NCBI GenBank assembly: GCA_036227345.1
Contig: CP109468.1
Span: forward strand, 124,001-188,000
Direction of reading: 5' to 3'
From: Streptomyces sp. NBC_01463
Lineage (GTDB): Bacteria > Actinomycetota > Actinomycetes > Streptomycetales > Streptomycetaceae
DNA: 64,000 nt
The notes under the pieces were generated by a model, which worked only from the letters and a program-made list of their open reading frames with translations, did no database searches and was not told where the DNA came from. Position 1 is the stretch's first letter. Each line of letters starts with the position of its first letter. Positions 61,436 through 64,000 of the stretch are shown here, in pieces. Position numbers and translations under genes: made by a program.

Positions 61436-62206
61436 TCAGGCGTGCCAGGCGAGGTAGGAACCGAGCACCAGCAGGCTGGCTACCAAGGCGTACTTGAGCC
61501 GCTCGGCCGGCACGGCATGGGCGATCCGCCAGCCGATGAGTACCCCTGCCAGTTCCGGTACGCCGACCACGGCCGCCAAGGCCCAGTCCACAGACCCGTG
61601 AGCCACGTAGGCCACTGTGCCGACGCTCGCGATCACGATCGACTGTGCCTGGGCCGCGGCAAGCGCCGCAAGGACCGGCATGCCGGACACGACGAGGAGG
61701 GGAACGGACAGCATCGGGCCGCCCAGCCCGAACAGGCCTGCCGCGACGGACACCACCAGGCCAACCACCGCCACGCGTACGGCCGGCACCCGGCCTGGCG
61801 CCGATGCGTCGCCGCGCCGTTCCCGCGCATCGCGCACCCACACGAGAATCCCGCTCACTGCCACCGCGGAGGCCAGCAGGATCCCGAACCCGCGGCTCGG
61901 GACACGCGTGTTGAGCAGGACGCCCAGTGGTGCGCCGACCAGCGCGATCCATGCCAGGATCGCCGCGCAGCGTCGGGTATCCGCCTCGCGCAGCTGGCCG
62001 GAGCGGTCGTACGCGGCCGTGCCCAGCAGGCCCGTGGCGACATGCGTGACGATGGCGGTGCCGGCCACCCCGGCGGGCGTAAGGCCGGAGAAGAGGAAGA
62101 GGCCGATGGTGGGCAGCACTCCCCCGGGTCCGAGTGCGGTGATCCCGATGCCGCCGAGCAGTCCGGCCGCGGCAAGGACCACGAGGTGCAGAACGTCCAT
62201 GGTCAT
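61436..62206 (-). CDS. TauE/SafE-family anion transporter
   Basis: 256 residues from ATG 62206, overlapping the GntR stop (ATGA). Eight or so membrane segments are visible with the duplicated glycine-rich motifs of the family (GLLGGIGITALGPGGVLP and AGLFGLGGPMLSVPLLVV). Members export or import sulfite, sulfoacetate or other organic anions. Coupling to a GntR/UTRA gene suggests regulated transport of an anion sensed by that regulator. Confidence 0.92.
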   Translation of the reverse strand: MTMDVLHLVVLAAAGLLGGIGITALGPGGVLPTIGLFLFSGLTPAGVAGTAIVTHVATGLLGTAAYDRSGQLREADTRRCAAILAWIALVGAPLGVLLNTRVPSRGFGILLASAVAVSGILVWVRDARERRGDASAPGRVPAVRVAVVGLVVSVAAGLFGLGGPMLSVPLLVVSGMPVLAALAAAQAQSIVIASVGTVAYVAHGSVDWALAAVVGVPELAGVLIGWRIAHAVPAERLKYALVASLLVLGSYLAWHA

Positions 62207-62952
62207 GCCCGCTCGAGCACGGTATGCAGGGCGAACCGGTCGCCGCGCACTCGCAGCGACTCGAGGTCGACGGGACGGCCGTCCGCGAGGCGGGTGAGAC
62301 GGTCGATGGCGAAGAGAGCGGATCCGTTCGGGATACCGAGCAGTTGGGCGGTGTCCGGTTCGGCGGTGACGGCGTGAACGGTGATCTCGGCACTGCCGAG
62401 GCGCACGCCGCTGTTCTCCTCGATGAGCGCGAACAGGTCGCGCCACGCCAGGTCGAGTCCCAGCAGCGGGCCGCCGATGTCCGGCGCGAGCCAGGTCGAG
62501 TCGAGCGAGAGAGGGGAACCGTCGAGGTGGCGCAGCCGCTCGATGTACACAGCAGCGGAGCCGTCGGGAAGCATCAGCCGTTCGGCAACGGCCGGAGGTG
62601 CGTGCTGGACCAGGCGGGCCTCGCGCACCTCGTTGGTCACAGTCCCGTACGGGGTGAGTTCCTCGGCGAGACCGGTGAGGCGGCCGAGTCCGTGCCCTGC
62701 CTTGCGTGCGGTGACAAGCGTGCCGATGCCGCGTCGCCGCGTCACCAGACCCTCGTCGCGCAACAGGTCCAGTGCCGCGCGCACGACGTTGCGCGTGGCG
62801 CCGAGGCTGCGGCCCAGCACGCGCTCGTCCGGCAGTGTGCCGCTCTCGTAGTCGCCTTCGACGATCCGCTGGCGCAGGACATCGGCGACACGGCGCGCAC
62901 GCACCGCCCTGCCGTTGGCCTCGTCTGTACTGCTCGACCGGGCATCGGTCAT
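62203..62952 (-). CDS. GntR-family regulator, UTRA (HutC) subfamily
   Basis: 249 residues from ATG 62952 with GGAAGGAGG upstream. The winged helix covers about 15-85 (LPDERVLGRSLGATRNVVRAAL, then GLVTRRRGIGTLV); the UTRA domain follows (AAVYIERLRHLDGSPLSLDS and LFAIDRLTRLADGRPVDLE). UTRA regulators sense small sugars, amino acids or alkyl-phosphonates. It is cotranscribed with the TauE/SafE transporter and probably controls it. Confidence 0.93.
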   Translation of the reverse strand: MTDARSSSTDEANGRAVRARRVADVLRQRIVEGDYESGTLPDERVLGRSLGATRNVVRAALDLLRDEGLVTRRRGIGTLVTARKAGHGLGRLTGLAEELTPYGTVTNEVREARLVQHAPPAVAERLMLPDGSAAVYIERLRHLDGSPLSLDSTWLAPDIGGPLLGLDLAWRDLFALIEENSGVRLGSAEITVHAVTAEPDTAQLLGIPNGSALFAIDRLTRLADGRPVDLESLRVRGDRFALHTVLERA

Positions 62953-63273
62953 GCTCCGCCTCCTTCCAAGACGGAGCGACCGTACCCAACCCAAGGTTTC
63001 GCCGAAGTTACGCCACCCAACCTGACCTGCATGAACGTCTGACCTGCGACGACATCCCTGCCCCCCGCCGCAACGCCGGCCGGCCGCCGGACGGAGGGGA
63101 CGGAGCGCGGGATTCGACCCGCTTCTCAGCGAGGCGCAGCTCAGCCTGCTGCGAGCGGCTTGGGATGCCACGTGATCATGATCGCCGGTAGCTCATCGGC
63201 ATTCACTTGGCAAGAAGGGGCGGCAGGCGCAGGAGGAAGCGCACAGGGGGCGCAGAACCAAAGCGTGGTCCCA
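62953..63273 (-). other. Intergenic region
   Basis: 321 bases between the GntR gene and the GNAT gene, both on the minus strand. The GntR promoter must lie here; no palindrome or gene was found. Confidence 0.45.
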
Positions 63274-63789
63274 CTAGGCGATGGGCACCGGATGCGCGGA
63301 AAGGTCGATGGTGAACGCCACCCGATCAAGTCCCGGACCGTCGTAGTCCGGCTGCACGGCTGAGGCCGCGAAACCGAGCCGCGCGTGAAATGCCCGCGAC
63401 GCGACGTTCTCCGGGCTGGTGATGCAGTGCACGTAGCGGCGCCCGTGGGACTGAGCGAGTGTGAAGAATGCCCGGTAGAGGGTGCTCCCGATGCCCTGAC
63501 CATGCAGTACGGGGTCGACACCGACGAAGTGCACGTAAGCGGTGTCGGGCTGTGCCGGCGACAGGAAGCCGACCAGGAAGGCGGCTATCTCGCCAGTGTC
63601 GTGCTCGACGAGAAAACTGGTGGTGGTGAAATGCTGGAAGTACAGCCGGGGCAGAAGCAGCGCCCGTTCGGCCGAACCTGCCTTCCCCTTCAGGCCACCC
63701 CACCAAGTGTCCAGTACGGTGAGCACCCGGAGATGGTCTTCGTTGGCGAGATGTCGAGCCGTCAGGCCGGCAGGAAGATCGTCGATCAT
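63274..63789 (-). CDS. GNAT-family N-acetyltransferase
   Basis: 171 residues from ATG 63789; the frame continues upstream, but WQTEQ before it is not family-like. The acetyl-CoA loop is VHFVGVDPVLHGQGIGSTL, and later TSPENVASRAFHARLGF is the usual terminal strand/helix. Acceptor unknown. It is monocistronic. Confidence 0.88.
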   Translation of the reverse strand: MIDDLPAGLTARHLANEDHLRVLTVLDTWWGGLKGKAGSAERALLLPRLYFQHFTTTSFLVEHDTGEIAAFLVGFLSPAQPDTAYVHFVGVDPVLHGQGIGSTLYRAFFTLAQSHGRRYVHCITSPENVASRAFHARLGFAASAVQPDYDGPGLDRVAFTIDLSAHPVPIA

Positions 63790-63872
63790 CTGTTCAGTCT
63801 GCCATCCGTCCGACGAGCTGCGCGGGTCCGGCCGGAGATGCACAACAACTCACGAACCGGCCCCTCAACCTT

Positions 63873-64000
63873 GTGCTGCTTGTGGCTTCCACTGAGCGGC
63901 AGTCCGACGCCCCACAGCGGCCTGAAGGCAAGGCGAGTTGGCGGGTCGACCTGGCCGACGCGATCCTCCCTCGTCGCGACCACATCATTGCTGCCCTGCC
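63873..64000 (+). CDS. Possible 5' end of a gene running off the window
   Basis: A forward frame beginning at GTG 63873 reads VLLVASTERQSDAPQRPEGK and then ASWRVDLADAILPRRDHIIA to the window end with no stop. The residue mix is protein-like but no family is recognised and no ribosome binding site is seen. It is reported only as a possibility. Confidence 0.25.
   Translation, partial: MLLVASTERQSDAPQRPEGKASWRVDLADAILPRRDHIIAAL

Noticed and set aside
1..64000. CRISPR array, tRNA or rRNA genes
   Set aside because: No regularly spaced repeats and no tRNA-like T-arm/anticodon arrangement found by eye; rRNA signatures absent.

Overview
The window is high-GC DNA with strong G/C preference at third codon positions, many GTG/TTG starts, tightly overlapping operons, several Tat-signal proteins and IS5/IS256-type transposases. 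This points to a soil actinomycete, most likely Streptomyces or a close relative. No rRNA, tRNA or CRISPR array was seen. Almost everything looks like accessory catabolic and regulatory genes, interrupted by decayed genes and IS remnants.

1-12 kb: an aromatic-compound catabolic island. It holds the end of an alpha/beta hydrolase, a PheA/TfdB-type FAD hydroxylase, a LigW/gamma-resorcylate-type decarboxylase with a Tat signal, a GntR/FCD regulator, a second Tat-signal amidohydrolase, a fumarylacetoacetate-hydrolase (FAH) family enzyme, a small extradiol-dioxygenase-like VOC protein and a HIT protein. Together these resemble hydroxylation, decarboxylation, meta ring cleavage and hydrolysis. An AceE-like E1 dehydrogenase, divergent from an Lrp regulator, sits inside the island and could take up a 2-oxoacid product. 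A 21-bp element is repeated exactly upstream of the second amidohydrolase (4382) and the FAH gene (9341).

12-30 kb: a mosaic of single genes: alpha/beta hydrolases, a nitrilase, a histidine phosphatase, a NUDIX protein, a choloylglycine-hydrolase-family protein, an MFS transporter, an aldo/keto reductase with a divergent TetR and two palindromes, a RidA-like protein, a quinone-oxidoreductase-like protein and two SnoaL-like proteins beside a LysR regulator. At 13.1-14.8 kb lie two IS5-type transposase remnants, a broken galU and a DinB protein; a helicase-associated (HA) domain relic lies near 20.6 kb. At 24.5-26.0 kb is an unusual protein combining a zinc ribbon, a Vsr-like nuclease core and HA repeats.

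30.6-55.3 kb: a two-operon sugar-acid/glycan utilisation locus, almost all on the minus strand. The promoter-distal operon (37.8 to 30.6 kb) has a sugar-binding lipoprotein, two permeases, a 2-hydroxyacid dehydrogenase, a ThuA-like protein and a Tat-exported beta-propeller. Just upstream on the same strand are a DeoR/LacI hybrid regulator, a second paralogous Tat beta-propeller and a secreted polysaccharide-lyase-like protein. The other operon (54.3 to 42.5 kb), divergent from a LysR gene, encodes a second 2-hydroxyacid dehydrogenase, an enolase-superfamily dehydratase, a second sugar ABC transporter, a TIM-barrel isomerase, three SDRs, a Gfo/Idh/MocA oxidoreductase, an FAH fragment and an L-idonate-dehydrogenase-like enzyme. 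Inferred logic: extracellular lyase and propeller proteins act on a uronic-acid-containing glycan, two transporters import the products, and the dehydrogenases and dehydratase channel sugar acids to central metabolism. Neither transporter has its own ATPase.

55.7-64 kb: a zinc alcohol dehydrogenase/TetR divergent pair, a small membrane protein, an MTHFR-like protein, an intact IS256-type element, an acetyltransferase gene broken by one nonsense codon, a GntR-TauE/SafE pair and a GNAT acetyltransferase.
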